DNA from: Virgibacillus_N oceani_A
GTDB lineage: Bacteria; Bacillota; Bacilli; Bacillales; Amphibacillaceae
Assembly: GCA_041521345.1 (NCBI GenBank)
Contig: JBGOHB010000027.1
Length of the DNA stretch: 64,000 nt
Reading direction: 5' to 3' (one strand)
The translations under genes and the position numbers were made by a program. The notes under the pieces are model-generated. The model searched no databases. It saw only the letters and a list, made by a program, of their open reading frames with translations, and was not told the DNA's origin. Shown here one piece after another: positions 43,644-53,792 of the stretch. How positions within the stretch are numbered: the stretch's first letter is position 1; every line of letters begins with the position of its first letter.

Positions 43644-44753
43644 TTACGCATACATACTGCAAATACTATCTGAAACGCTTTTGGTTGTCAGATTATCCAG
43701 AATCACATTTGTCATTTCATTCGTACCGATCGTTTTTCCACCTTTTACTTGCAGATCAGCTGTATGGAAGCCTTGTTCCACAGTCTGACGTACTGCTTCT
43801 TCTATTTCAAAGGCTTCTTCCTCCATGCCAAATGAATATTTCAGCATCATGGCAGTGGACAAAATCATTCCCAGCGGATTGGCAATACCTTTGCCTGCAA
43901 TATCCGGTGCGGAACCATGCACCGGTTCATACATACCGAAACCATCAGAGCGAACACTGGCTGATGGCAGCATTCCTATCGATCCGGTTAAAACGGATGC
44001 TTCATCGCTTAAAATATCACCAAATAAATTTTCTGTAACCATTACGTCAAAGCTGGCCGGGTTGGTAATTAGCTTCATGGCCGCTGCATCCACTAAGAGA
44101 TGCTCCACTTCCACATCCGGATAATCCCTTGCCTTTTCATTGACAACTTCTCTCCACATTCTGCTGGACTCAAGCACATTTGCTTTATCAACAGAAGTAA
44201 GATGCTTTCTTCTCATTTGTGCACTTTCAAATGCTTTATCCACGATCTGTTCCATTTCTTCCCGGGAGTACGCCAGTGTGTCGACCACATCTTTGCCGTT
44301 ATTTCTCCGTTCACTTGGCTTCCCGAAATACAAGCCGCCGGTGAGTTCCCGGATGATCATAATATCACTGTCTTTGACAATCTCTTCTTTTAAAGGGGAA
44401 GCGTGTAATAACGGAAGAAAGCTTTTAACCGGACGCAAATTTGCAAATAAACCAAGCTCTTTTCGTATACCGAGCAATCCTTTTTCCGGACGTAAATGAC
44501 TGGGATAATCATCCCATTTCGGCCCGCCAACTGCCCCCAGCAAAATCGCATCTGCATCCTGGCATGCATTTAACGTTTCATCAGGGAGCGGAGTGCCAGA
44601 CTTATCAAGGGCTTCCCCTCCAATTTCATGCGCATGAAAAACAAAACGATGCCCATACTCATTTGCAATCGTATTTAACACTATTTTCGCTGACTCCATG
44701 ACTTCTTTTCCTACACCGTCACCAGGAAGTAAAATAATCTGCTTAATCATCAC
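43644..44753 (-). CDS. leuB: 3-isopropylmalate dehydrogenase
   Basis: 369 residues, ATG with GGAGGAAG. Typical ILLPGDGVGKEV, RELTGGLYFGKP, FGDILSDEASVLTGSIGMLPSAS and EPVHGSAPDIAGKGIANP motifs of the isocitrate/isopropylmalate dehydrogenase family. NAD-dependent oxidation of 3-isopropylmalate. Third leu step, order leuABCD as in B. subtilis. Confidence 0.95.
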   Translation of the reverse strand: MMIKQIILLPGDGVGKEVMESAKIVLNTIANEYGHRFVFHAHEIGGEALDKSGTPLPDETLNACQDADAILLGAVGGPKWDDYPSHLRPEKGLLGIRKELGLFANLRPVKSFLPLLHASPLKEEIVKDSDIMIIRELTGGLYFGKPSERRNNGKDVVDTLAYSREEMEQIVDKAFESAQMRRKHLTSVDKANVLESSRMWREVVNEKARDYPDVEVEHLLVDAAAMKLITNPASFDVMVTENLFGDILSDEASVLTGSIGMLPSASVRSDGFGMYEPVHGSAPDIAGKGIANPLGMILSTAMMLKYSFGMEEEAFEIEEAVRQTVEQGFHTADLQVKGGKTIGTNEMTNVILDNLTTKSVSDSICSMYA

Positions 44754-44791
44754 GCTTCCTCCTTTTTTCTTGCTGTTACCTTCTTGACAAA

Positions 44792-46336
44792 CTATGAACG
44801 GACAACTTCTTTTTTACGGTTCGCATGCTGTACAATATGCCGATTTACAGCATTGATAAATGCATTTGCTGAAGCCTCGACCACATCCTGTGCCGAGCCT
44901 CGGCCATTTTCCATTTCACCATTGACCATCAGCTGTACATGAGATTCTGCCAGAGCATCCCTCCCACCGCCAACGGATGAGATTTGATAGTCTATCAGTT
45001 TTACTTCTTCAGCAATGAGTGCATCCAATGTTTTATACAGTGCTTCTACACTTCCCTGACCGGTACATGCTGTCTGAATGATGTCTCCTTCAGGGGTTTT
45101 CATGGACACGGTTGCTGTTGGAATGTTCGCTGTTCCGTATTGCACTTGGAACATTTGCATTTCATATTTTCTCGCAGCGGCTGTATCTGTTTGAATATCT
45201 GTCAGCAGGGTGAAAATATCATCGTCCGTTACTTCCTTTTTGCCATCTGTAAGCTGTTTAAATGCGTCAAATGCTTCCTTCAGCTTTTCGTCTGAAAGCG
45301 CATAGCCAAACTCTTCCACTTTATCTTTAAACGCGTGACGGCCGGAATGCTTTCCTAAAAATAATGTGTTCGACTTCACACCGACCATTTCTGGTGTAAT
45401 AATTTCATAGGTTTCCGTATTTTTTAATACACCGTCCTGGTGAATTCCTGATTCATGGGCGAAAGCATTACGGCCAACTACTGCTTTATTTCCCGGTACG
45501 GACATGCCTGTGAATTTTGCCACCATGTCACTTGTACGTTTTATTTCATTTAATTTGAGATTCGTATGATAAGGATAAAAATCAGAGCGTATTTTGAGTG
45601 CCAATGCTACTTCTTCCAGAGAAGCATTTCCTGCGCGCTCTCCGATGCCGTTGATGGTGCCTTCCACCTGGGTAACCCCGTTTTCTACAGCTGCGATAGA
45701 ATTGGCAACCGCCATGCCAAGGTCATCATGGCAATGACAGGAAAGCTGGACTTTATCAATGTTTGACACATTTTCTCTCATATACTTGAACATGTCGCCG
45801 TATTCTTTTGGTGTCGTATAGCCTACGGTGTCCGGCAAGTTTATAACAGTGGCCCCTGCGTCAATTACCTGTTCAATAATTTGCGCAAGGAATTTCCAGT
45901 CCGATCTTGAAGCATCTTCTGCAGACCATTCCACCTCGGAAAATTTCTGTTTCGCGTAGCTCACCATGGAAACAGCTGTGTCAATGACCTGTTCAGGCGT
46001 TTTTTTCAACTTGTAAGTCATATGAATTGGCGATGTTGCCAGGAATAGATGCAGACTTGGCGATGCTGCACCTTTTAATGCTTCCCATGCGATATCCACA
46101 TCAGATTTCGTTGTTCTGGCCAGCCCAATGACGGAAGTGTCTTTAATCGTATCTGCAATAGCTTTTACCGCTTGGAAATCTCCTTTGGAGGAAGCAGGGA
46201 ATCCTGCTTCCATCCGGTCTATTCCGAGACGCTCCAGCTGTTTGGCAATTTCCAGTTTTTCAATCTGATTCAGGTTAACGCCAGGCGACTGTTCTCCGTC
46301 CCTTAGTGTTGTATCAAAAATCTTAATTTGTGACAT
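44792..46336 (-). CDS. leuA: 2-isopropylmalate synthase
   Basis: 514 residues. Catalytic TIM barrel start FDTTLRDGEQSPGVNLN, GFPASSKGDF, the metal site HCHDDLGMAVANS, and a C-terminal LeuA allosteric domain (about 390-510, including VGGGRDALAESHVQL), so leucine feedback is retained. Overlaps ilvC by 14 bases. Confidence 0.95.
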   Translation of the reverse strand: MSQIKIFDTTLRDGEQSPGVNLNQIEKLEIAKQLERLGIDRMEAGFPASSKGDFQAVKAIADTIKDTSVIGLARTTKSDVDIAWEALKGAASPSLHLFLATSPIHMTYKLKKTPEQVIDTAVSMVSYAKQKFSEVEWSAEDASRSDWKFLAQIIEQVIDAGATVINLPDTVGYTTPKEYGDMFKYMRENVSNIDKVQLSCHCHDDLGMAVANSIAAVENGVTQVEGTINGIGERAGNASLEEVALALKIRSDFYPYHTNLKLNEIKRTSDMVAKFTGMSVPGNKAVVGRNAFAHESGIHQDGVLKNTETYEIITPEMVGVKSNTLFLGKHSGRHAFKDKVEEFGYALSDEKLKEAFDAFKQLTDGKKEVTDDDIFTLLTDIQTDTAAARKYEMQMFQVQYGTANIPTATVSMKTPEGDIIQTACTGQGSVEALYKTLDALIAEEVKLIDYQISSVGGGRDALAESHVQLMVNGEMENGRGSAQDVVEASANAFINAVNRHIVQHANRKKEVVRS

Positions 46337-47369
46337 GAACTTTCACATCCTTTTGCTTTGTTTGTTGACTTTTCTGTAATGGCTGTTTTACAAAAGGCAT
46401 TAATTCACGTAACTCCCTTCCGACAGTTTCGATTTGGTGTTTGTTTTCTCTCGCATTGATTGCATTAAATTGCGGGCGATTTGCCTGGTTTTCCAAAATC
46501 CAACCTTGGGCAAATTTACCTGACTGCACATCTTCAAGAATTTCTTTCATTCGCGCTTTTGTTTCATCATTGATTACTTCTGGTCCGGATACAAAGTCGC
46601 CCCACTGGGCTGTATCGGAGATGGAATAACGCATATTTTCCAAGCCGCCTTCATAAAGAAGGTCCACGATCAATTTCATTTCATGCAGGCACTCAAAGTA
46701 TGCCACTTCCGGCTGATACCCTGCTTCTGTCAATGTTTCAAACCCTGCTTTAATTAGGTTTGTCACACCGCCGCAAAGCACGGCCTGCTCCCCAAACAAA
46801 TCAGTTTCGGTTTCTTCCTGAAAACTTGTTTCCAGTACGCCCGCTCTTGCAGCACCGATGCCTTGAGAATAAGCAAGTGCGACTTTCACTGCTTCTCCGG
46901 TCACATCTTGGTAAACACCGTATAACGCTGGAACCCCTTCTCCATCTTCATATGTCCTTCGCACCAAGTGTCCTGGTCCCTTTGGAGCTACGAGGAACAC
47001 ATCCACGTCTGACGGTGGTACAATCTGGCTGAAATGGATGTTAAATCCATGAGCAAATGCCACTGCATTTCCTTCATCAAGATTTTCTTTAATGCTTTCG
47101 TTATACACTGCAGTCTGCTGTTCATCCGGCAGCAGGACCATAACGATATCAGCCTGTTTTGTTGCTTCTGCTACGGAAAAAACGGAAAATCCGTCTGCTT
47201 CTGCTTTCTTTTGCGAGTTTCCTTGGCGCAATCCAACAATCACATCATAACCGCTGTCACGCAGGTTTTGTGCATGGGCGTGACCCTGTGAGCCATAACC
47301 AATCACGGCGATTTTTTTGTTTTTCAATACCTCTGTTTGAATGTCTTTTTCATACAATACTTTTGACAT
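46323..47369 (-). CDS. ilvC: Ketol-acid reductoisomerase (class I, NADP)
   Basis: 348 residues. GYGSQGHAHAQNLRDSG nucleotide loop, HGFNIHFSQI, and the metal ligands in FGEQAVLCGG and EMKLIVDLLYEGGLENMRYSISDTA. Acts on acetolactate and acetohydroxybutyrate for Val, Leu and Ile synthesis. The tail after about residue 330 is Lys/Gln-rich (QKSQQTKQKDVKVHV) and slightly longer than usual. Confidence 0.95.
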   Translation of the reverse strand: MSKVLYEKDIQTEVLKNKKIAVIGYGSQGHAHAQNLRDSGYDVIVGLRQGNSQKKAEADGFSVFSVAEATKQADIVMVLLPDEQQTAVYNESIKENLDEGNAVAFAHGFNIHFSQIVPPSDVDVFLVAPKGPGHLVRRTYEDGEGVPALYGVYQDVTGEAVKVALAYSQGIGAARAGVLETSFQEETETDLFGEQAVLCGGVTNLIKAGFETLTEAGYQPEVAYFECLHEMKLIVDLLYEGGLENMRYSISDTAQWGDFVSGPEVINDETKARMKEILEDVQSGKFAQGWILENQANRPQFNAINARENKHQIETVGRELRELMPFVKQPLQKSQQTKQKDVKVHVTN

Positions 47370-47407
47370 TTTCCATTCCTCCCAATTTTTAAAATATATT
47401 TTTTCAT

Positions 47408-47926
47408 TTAGATTAAATGTGAATTTATTTCAGCTACTCTTTCCGGCTGTTGTCCTCTTAAGAAAGCTGTAATACCAGTTTTTGTCAATTCCTTGATCCC
47501 ATATGGTTTAAGCAGGGAAATGAGTGCTTCCACTTTATCCGGCTTGCCTGTCACCTGGATGGTTAAACTGTCTTTGCTGACGTCGATGACCGAAGCTCGA
47601 AACGGTGCAATGATCCCTTGAATTTCCGCCCGCAGCCCGCCGCTTCCGCCTACTTTGATCAAAGCCAGCTCCCTGGCGACGATCGCTTTATCGGTAATAT
47701 CGGTTACCTTTAACACATCAATTTGTTTATTGAGCTGCTTTGTTAGTTGTTCAAGCTTATGCTCATCATGTACATCCACAACAAAGGTCATTTTCGAAAC
47801 ACCGGGAGTTTCCGATGTCCCAACGGAAATACTGTCAATATTGAATTGTCGCTTATACAGCATGCCGGTAATCCGGTTTAATACTCCGCTTCTGTCTTGC
47901 ACAGTTGCGATGATGATCCGTTTCAT
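47408..47926 (-). CDS. ilvN: Acetolactate synthase small (regulatory) subunit
   Basis: 172 residues. N-terminal ACT domain TVQDRSGVLNRITGMLYKRQF and the family C-terminal domain ELALIKVGGSGG and IQVTGKPDKVEALISLLKPYGIKEL. Confers valine feedback on IlvB. The ATG overlaps the ilvB stop by 4 bases (ATGA). Confidence 0.93.
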   Translation of the reverse strand: MKRIIIATVQDRSGVLNRITGMLYKRQFNIDSISVGTSETPGVSKMTFVVDVHDEHKLEQLTKQLNKQIDVLKVTDITDKAIVARELALIKVGGSGGLRAEIQGIIAPFRASVIDVSKDSLTIQVTGKPDKVEALISLLKPYGIKELTKTGITAFLRGQQPERVAEINSHLI

Positions 47927-49650
47927 TTCGTCACCCCTATCATTTCATTGAGCCCTTTTCCGGGGGCGATCATCGGGTAAACCTTTTCTCCCTGTGCAAT
48001 GCGGCAATCCACAACAACTGGACCATTATACGAAAATATATCTTCCAGCATGCCTGGTACTTCCGATTCATCCTCGACCTTGATCCCGCGGATTCCATAG
48101 CTCTCTGCCAGTTTCACAAAATCAGGGTTCGTGTGCAGGATCGATTCGGAATATCGTTTATCATAAAACGTTTCCTGCCATTGCCTCACCATTCCAAGTG
48201 CCTGATTATTAACGATCATCACTTTTACTGGAAGATTCCTTTCATAAATAACCGATAATTCCTGTAGGGTCATTTGAAATCCGCCATCCCCAACAACTGC
48301 AATAACCAAATCATCCGGTAAACCTAATTGAGCACCAATTGCTGCAGGAAAGCCAAATCCCATCGTCCCGAGCCCGCCTGAAGTTACCCAGCGGTTAGGT
48401 TTATCAAAAGCATAATACTGGGCCGCCCACATTTGATGCTGACCTACATCTGTAGTTACAATCGCTTCACCATCTGAGGTCTTGTAAATTCGTTCAAGCA
48501 GCCATTGCGGTGACAAGTATTGCTGTGGTTTTTCGTACCAAAACGGAAACTCATGTTTGTTTTGCTTCAGCTCATTTTTCCATTTTTCCTGTTCAGGTGC
48601 CTCTATTTTCATTTTCAGTAATGATTGCAATGTCTCTTTGGCATCTGCCACAACCGGAATTTCCGTTGTGACATTTTTCCCGATTTCTGCCGGATCGATA
48701 TCAATATGGGCAACTTTTGCTTCAGGGGCAAAGGACTGCAAATTCCCTGTCAGCCGGTCATCAAACCTTGCGCCGATATTGATTAATAAGTCGCATTCAT
48801 ACAACGCTGTATTTGCCGCATAACTCCCGTGCATTCCTGCCATACCAAGCGATAATGGATGCGTACCCGGAAAGCTGCCTAATCCAAGCAGTGTGTTTGC
48901 CACCGGAAGATCATATTTCACGGCAAATTCCTTCAGCTCCTCGGAGGCATTCGCAAATAACACACCTGCACCTGCTAAGATAACAGGTTTTTTCGAGCGG
49001 CCAATCGCCTGGGAAAGCTTCGTTATCTGCAATGGATTCGGGTGTTTATTTGGCTGATATCCCGGTAAATAAAAATCTTTTTTTACATGAATTTCCGCTA
49101 TTTCTGCAGATATGTTTTTTGGAATATCAATCACCACCGGTCCTGGTCTTCCTGTAGTAGCAATATGAAAAGCTTCTTTCACTATGCTTGGCAGATCCTC
49201 TGTATGATGAATTTGGTAATTGTATTTCGTTACAGGAGTTGTAACTCCCATTACATCCGCTTCCTGAAAAGCATCGGTGCCGATAACACTATCGGCCACT
49301 TGACCTGTAAATACAACGAGCGGGAGGGAATCCATCATGGCATCTGTCAAGCCGGTAATTAAATTTGTTGCACCAGGACCGGATGTGGCAAGCACAACGC
49401 CTGCTTTACCGGTAACACGTGCGTATCCTTCCGCTGCATGAATGGAGCCTTGTTCATGACGGGCGAGTACATGTTCAAATGTCGCATCGCTTCGGTATAA
49501 TGCATCGTAAATGGGTAAGACCGCCCCTCCCGGATAACCAAAAATGGTATCCACACCTTCATCCATCAAAGACTCAATAAGCAGATCAGCACCCGTTATC
49601 ATTTTTGTCTTACGTTCCAATTCTTGCTTAGCTTCAGCTTCTACCTTCAC
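47923..49650 (-). CDS. ilvB: Acetolactate synthase large (catalytic) subunit
   Basis: 575 residues, GTG start with AAGGAGG at ten bases. TPP enzyme: GYPGGAVLPIYDALY with the catalytic Glu nearby (RHEQGSIHAAEGYAR), and the TPP-binding GDGGFQMTLQELSVI...NNQALGMVRQWQ. First enzyme of branched-chain amino acid synthesis; first gene after the T-box leader. Confidence 0.95.
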   Translation of the reverse strand: MKVEAEAKQELERKTKMITGADLLIESLMDEGVDTIFGYPGGAVLPIYDALYRSDATFEHVLARHEQGSIHAAEGYARVTGKAGVVLATSGPGATNLITGLTDAMMDSLPLVVFTGQVADSVIGTDAFQEADVMGVTTPVTKYNYQIHHTEDLPSIVKEAFHIATTGRPGPVVIDIPKNISAEIAEIHVKKDFYLPGYQPNKHPNPLQITKLSQAIGRSKKPVILAGAGVLFANASEELKEFAVKYDLPVANTLLGLGSFPGTHPLSLGMAGMHGSYAANTALYECDLLINIGARFDDRLTGNLQSFAPEAKVAHIDIDPAEIGKNVTTEIPVVADAKETLQSLLKMKIEAPEQEKWKNELKQNKHEFPFWYEKPQQYLSPQWLLERIYKTSDGEAIVTTDVGQHQMWAAQYYAFDKPNRWVTSGGLGTMGFGFPAAIGAQLGLPDDLVIAVVGDGGFQMTLQELSVIYERNLPVKVMIVNNQALGMVRQWQETFYDKRYSESILHTNPDFVKLAESYGIRGIKVEDESEVPGMLEDIFSYNGPVVVDCRIAQGEKVYPMIAPGKGLNEMIGVTK

Positions 49651-49694
49651 TACTACATGCCTCCTTAATGCTAATAAATATTATTTTTAAAGAA

Positions 49695-50050
49695 TAAAAA
49701 AGGACCCTCTTCTCCCTATCTGCGCACATGTTTACAGAATTGTTGGGGAGAAAAGAGTCCACTTTTCACGGTACCACCCAGGTTTACAGCATCCTCGCGA
49801 ATACTGTCTTACCAAGCTAAAGTATCAGCCTGAATGGATAACAGGTACACACTTGCGCACCTGGCTGAGTCTAATTGGTATTGTCGTGACCAGAGCTACT
49901 TGCTGCTTACAGTAAGTAGGGTTACCTCTTTCGCTCTATCAGACAAATAATGCCGTTCGATCTCAGCACTCAGGGATGATGTCGAAAACAATATGCACTT
50001 CCGGGCTTCCAGCAACCCCGGATCTCTGTAAGTTGCATCTTTATTGTTTC
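49695..50050 (-). promoter_or_regulatory. T-box leader of the ilv-leu operon, apparent Ile (AUC) specifier
   Basis: The antiterminator consensus ACCTGGGTGGTACCGTG (minus strand, about 49769-49785) overlaps the 5' arm of a terminator (GGACTCTTTTCTCCCC with GGGAGAAGAGGGTCC, then TTTTTT; 49695-49760). Upstream, Stem I shows CCGGGGTTGCTGGAAGCCCGG (in the conserved GGxTGxTGGAA form) and then CGACATCATCCCTGAG; by comparison with glyQS (GGC followed by ATTCTTGAG) the specifier is ATC at 49978-49980. Uncharged tRNA-Ile would stabilise the antiterminator and turn the operon on. Confidence 0.88.
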
Positions 50051-50133
50051 TTTTTTCCCGTCATCGAGTTAATTTTATAGATTCGTTGTTTTTAAATACA
50101 TTGCTGTTTTGTGAATATTTGATATTGCCGATA

Positions 50134-50162
50134 ATCATATAATGTTTTTTTAAAGACGTCAA
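50134..50162 (-). promoter_or_regulatory. Sigma-A type promoter of the ilv-leu operon
   Basis: Minus strand TTGACG (50157-50162), 17-base spacer, TATGAT (50134-50139). Predicted start near 50127, giving a leader of about 470 bases containing the T-box. The remaining AT-rich gap to ilvD (50163-50520) holds nothing else I can support. Confidence 0.7.
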
Positions 50163-50521
50163 CAGGTATTTTTTATTTTTTTGACACTTTAGATAAATCA
50201 ATAAAATTGTATGCGTTTTCATTATTGATAAATGAACCTTTCACTTTTATGTTACAATTAGATTACAATTTAATTTTTATCGATATATCGCATGATTTTT
50301 TCATAGTTACTTTACAGTTTATTACTTTATAATATCTTTGATTGGACTGATTCACCAGGAAAATACCTACAAGTATATTTGTTTACTCTTTCCCGTTTAT
50401 TTTTTTATTTCAGGCAATAATTTTCATCTGATATATTACGTCGGTGAAAATAGTTCATACATCGTAATAGCATGGTTTTCGGGAAATATAAACCCAATAT
50501 ATTATTTCAATTTGCTAAATG

Positions 50522-50552
50522 AAAAAAGACTCCAGCATGGCTGAAGTCTTTT
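50522..50552 (-). terminator. Terminator of ilvD
   Basis: AAAAGACTTCAGC and GCTGGAGTCTTTTTT (minus strand) flank a 3-base loop, 25 bases past the ilvD stop codon. Confidence 0.85.
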
Positions 50553-50577
50553 CCAACTTTTAATCTTTATTTTCACG

Positions 50578-52287
50578 TTATTTACTCAAATAATCGGTAA
50601 CTGCTCCCTTGGAAGAACAGGAAACGTTATGGGCATATTTGCCAAGTACCCCTTTTTTATACAGCGGTGGCGCTGTCCATGCTTGTTTCCGTTTTTCCAG
50701 TTCATCTTCACTGATTTCAAAAGATATCTCTTTTTTATCCGAATCTACCGTAACCATATCGCCCTCATTCACATAAGCAATTGGTCCGCCGGATTGTGCT
50801 TCAGGAGCAATGTGACCCACAACAAGACCGTGGGTGCCCCCTGAAAATCTGCCGTCAGTCAGGAGGGCCACTTTTTCTCCGAGCCCTTTTCCGACGAGAA
50901 TGGAAGAGACAGAAAGCATTTCCGGCATGCCTGGTCCGCCTTTAGGGCCGACATAGCGGATAATGAGCACATCCCCTTCGTTTATTTGATTATCCATGAC
51001 AGCTGACGTGGCTTCTTTTTCCGTATCAAATACTCTGGCAGGTCCGGTATGCCTGCTCACTTTAACGCCGGAAACCTTGGCAACCGCGCCACTCGGTGCC
51101 AGATTTCCTTTTAGCACTATCAATGGTCCGTCCTCACGCTTCGGATTGTCAAATGGCATAATAACGTCCTGTCCTTTTATTAAGGATGGTGCTTCCGATA
51201 GGTTCTCGGCAATTGTTTTTCCGGTAACCGTCAAGCAGTCCCCGTGAAGATAACCTGCATCATAAAGCAGCTTCATGACGGCTTGCACTCCCCCAACCCG
51301 ATGCAAATCCTGCATTACATATTTTCCGCTTGGCTTTAGATCGGCCAGGTGTGGTGTTTTTGCCTGAATTTCATTAAAATCATCAATGGTCAAATCTACT
51401 TCCAGTGCATGTGCGATAGATAGAAGGTGGAGAATAGCGTTAGTAGAACCACCGAGTGCCATCACAACTGTAATCGCATTTTCGAAAGCTTCTTTTGTCA
51501 TGATGTCTTTCGGATAAATTCCTTTTTCCAACAGGTGGTAAACAGCTTCTCCCGCGTCAGCACAATCCGCCGTCTTTTCTTTAGATTCAGCCGGGTTTGA
51601 AGAGCTTCCAGGTAAACTCATTCCCATTGCCTCTACAGCAGATGCCATCGTATTTGCTGTATACATGCCACCACACGAACCTGCGCCAGGACATGCAGCG
51701 CATTCAATGGCGTTAAGCTCTTTGCCATCAATCATTCCGTTATTATGCTTCCCTACGCCCTCAAACACTGATACAAGATCAATATCTTTTCCGCGGTAAG
51801 AACCAGGAGCAATCGTTCCGCCATACACGAACACTGAAGGTACTTCGGAATTAGCAATGGCAATCATGCAGCCGGGAATATTTTTATCACACCCTCCAAT
51901 CGCCACAAGACCATCCAGATTTTCAGCTCCAACTACTGTTTCAATCGAGTCGGCAATGACATCTCGGCTCGGCAGGGAGTAACGCATTCCCTGAGTGCCC
52001 ATTGAAATACCATCGGAGACAGTAATCGTATTGAATACCAGGGGCACTCCGCCTGCCTGCTCGGCACCTTTCTTGGACTGAATTGCCAGGTCATCAATAT
52101 GTACATTGCATGGCGTTACTTCACTCCATGTACTGGCAACACCAATCATCGGTTTCGTAAAATCCTCATCCTTCAACCCGACCGCACGAAGCATAGCACG
52201 GTTGGGCGCACGCAACGTCTCCGATAGATCATAAACATGGCTTTTCACACGCAAATCTTTTTCTTTCACATCTGTATCCTTACTCAT
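50578..52287 (-). CDS. ilvD: Dihydroxy-acid dehydratase
   Basis: 569 residues, ATG with AAAGGTGGGG. Iron-sulfur cysteines in GGCDKNIPGCM and CPGAGSCGGMYTANTMA; C-terminal GRFSGGTHGLVVGHIAPEA. Converts dihydroxy acids to the keto acids of Val, Leu and Ile. Separate transcript from the main ilv-leu operon, without a T-box in its short leader. Confidence 0.95.
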   Translation of the reverse strand: MSKDTDVKEKDLRVKSHVYDLSETLRAPNRAMLRAVGLKDEDFTKPMIGVASTWSEVTPCNVHIDDLAIQSKKGAEQAGGVPLVFNTITVSDGISMGTQGMRYSLPSRDVIADSIETVVGAENLDGLVAIGGCDKNIPGCMIAIANSEVPSVFVYGGTIAPGSYRGKDIDLVSVFEGVGKHNNGMIDGKELNAIECAACPGAGSCGGMYTANTMASAVEAMGMSLPGSSSNPAESKEKTADCADAGEAVYHLLEKGIYPKDIMTKEAFENAITVVMALGGSTNAILHLLSIAHALEVDLTIDDFNEIQAKTPHLADLKPSGKYVMQDLHRVGGVQAVMKLLYDAGYLHGDCLTVTGKTIAENLSEAPSLIKGQDVIMPFDNPKREDGPLIVLKGNLAPSGAVAKVSGVKVSRHTGPARVFDTEKEATSAVMDNQINEGDVLIIRYVGPKGGPGMPEMLSVSSILVGKGLGEKVALLTDGRFSGGTHGLVVGHIAPEAQSGGPIAYVNEGDMVTVDSDKKEISFEISEDELEKRKQAWTAPPLYKKGVLGKYAHNVSCSSKGAVTDYLSK

Positions 52288-52316
52288 TACAAATCCCCAC
52301 CTTTCTTTAACGAATT

Positions 52317-52345
52317 ATTATATGCCTGTTTGTAAAATAATTCAA
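52317..52345 (-). promoter_or_regulatory. Sigma-A type promoter of ilvD
   Basis: Minus strand TTGAAT (52340-52345), 17-base spacer, TATAAT (52317-52322). The ilvD start codon is about 30 bases downstream. Confidence 0.65.
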
Positions 52346-52467
52346 TGAATTTTTTAATTTGATTTGAAAATGTGATAGTTATAGTTAGATTGAAGTCATC
52401 ATTGGAAGGGTTTACAAAAAATTATTAGGTAAGGTAGGTAACTTAGACTAAAATGGCATGCGGACGC

Positions 52468-52488
52468 ACCAGAGAGTGCATCTCTGGT
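52468..52488. terminator. Hairpin between alr and ilvD
   Basis: Perfect 8-base arms ACCAGAGA / TCTCTGGT with a 5-base loop, flanked by moderately T-rich or A-rich DNA. It lies 130 bases past the alr stop; a weak terminator at best. The rest of 52346-52617 shows no gene. Confidence 0.45.
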
Positions 52489-52617
52489 ACTTTATTTTGT
52501 TGGTTATAGGATTCTTACATACCTGAGGAAGCGATTGTAATCTGCATTGAACGTAAAGTATCCCCACGGAGAGTTTCACGTTTCCACAACCCCGCATACA
52601 ACTTTTTCAACCCTGGA

Positions 52618-53748
52618 TCAAACATACACTCGCTTGATCCGCTCCAGCAAACTAGCAAGCACTTCATCCACGATAGTATTTGCCCAGCCGGCGACTTCCC
52701 GGGCATGAAGTTCGTCTCCCTTCTGCCTGCCTATAATAATCACCTCATCGCCTTCCTGTACATTAGGAATATGCGTGACATTGACCATCGTCTGATCCAA
52801 TGAAATGGTCCCAATGATATTGGCTCTCGATCCGCCTATCAGCATTTCCCCATTATTGGAAAATGTACGCTGGTAACCATCTCCATGGCCGATCGCAGTG
52901 ACTGCTATTTTTTCAAGAGAAGACGTTACATAACTGCCACCATAGCCAACTGGGGTATTTGCAGGCAATTCCCTGAGTAGAAGCACCTGTGTTTTTAAAG
53001 TCATTACCGGCTTCAAATCAATCAAATCGTTCTGCCGGTCATCAGGGGGATAGCCAAAAAGTGCTATCCCGGGACGAACCATGTCAAGATGCATATCCGG
53101 CCGTTCTATCGTAATCGTTGAACCGCCAACATGCTGGATTGGAAAATAAAAATCATGGTCATTCAGTTTGGAAACGGTATCCTTAAATAAATTGAATTCT
53201 GCTTCCGTCCGGTCCCAGTCTCCTTCGTCCGCGCTGGAAAAATGCGTATAAACTCCTTCCCAATACAGGCCAGGCAAATCATAGTTTTCCTCACAAAATA
53301 CAACTGCTGTATCCGGTGCAATGCCAAAACGATGCAGCCCGGTATTTACCTTCAAGTGCACCGGACTGATCCGGTTTTGCTTTAAGGCCTCCTCACTTAT
53401 GGCAGCTGCCAGTTTTTTTGAAGAAATGGAAGCGGTTAGTTCATATGCCACGATATCTAAAGCACGCTCCGGCATCACTGTACTTAATAAATGAATAGGG
53501 ACGTTGATCCCATTTTCCCTTAGCAGCATTCCCTCTTCCACACTTGTAACACCAAGCCTGTGTGCGCCTGCCTCCACGGCTCCAAAACCCATTTTCACAA
53601 TTCCATGACCGTATGCATCTGTCTTAATTACCGCCATGAATTCACTGTTTCCTGCCAATCTCTTTAGTTTTTCAATATTTTCCCGGTATGTCTGTAAATC
53701 GATTACAGCTACCGTAGGGTGGTGGGTGGTTAATTGATTTGCGTTCAT
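52618..53748 (-). CDS. alr: Alanine racemase
   Basis: About 376 residues. PLP lysine in AVIKTDAYGHG, then VHLKVNTGLHRFG, HVGGSTITI, and the second catalytic Tyr region VGYGGSYVTS. The ATG at 53748 gives the usual family start; an AGAAAGGG site suggests TTG 53754 is also possible, while an ATG at 53796 overlapping the dat stop (ATGA) adds 16 atypical residues. Interconverts L- and D-alanine for the cell wall, or here supplies D-Ala to the adjacent D-amino acid aminotransferase. Confidence 0.88.
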   Translation of the reverse strand: MNANQLTTHHPTVAVIDLQTYRENIEKLKRLAGNSEFMAVIKTDAYGHGIVKMGFGAVEAGAHRLGVTSVEEGMLLRENGINVPIHLLSTVMPERALDIVAYELTASISSKKLAAAISEEALKQNRISPVHLKVNTGLHRFGIAPDTAVVFCEENYDLPGLYWEGVYTHFSSADEGDWDRTEAEFNLFKDTVSKLNDHDFYFPIQHVGGSTITIERPDMHLDMVRPGIALFGYPPDDRQNDLIDLKPVMTLKTQVLLLRELPANTPVGYGGSYVTSSLEKIAVTAIGHGDGYQRTFSNNGEMLIGGSRANIIGTISLDQTMVNVTHIPNVQEGDEVIIIGRQKGDELHAREVAGWANTIVDEVLASLLERIKRVYV

Positions 53749-53792
53749 TTTCAACTCACACACGCCCTTTCTGTAAAAAATTTGTGTACAGC

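Noticed and set aside
50338..50544. 68-residue open frame between the ilv-leu promoter and ilvD
   Set aside because: AT-rich, no ribosome site, no recognisable pattern; it ends in the ilvD terminator.
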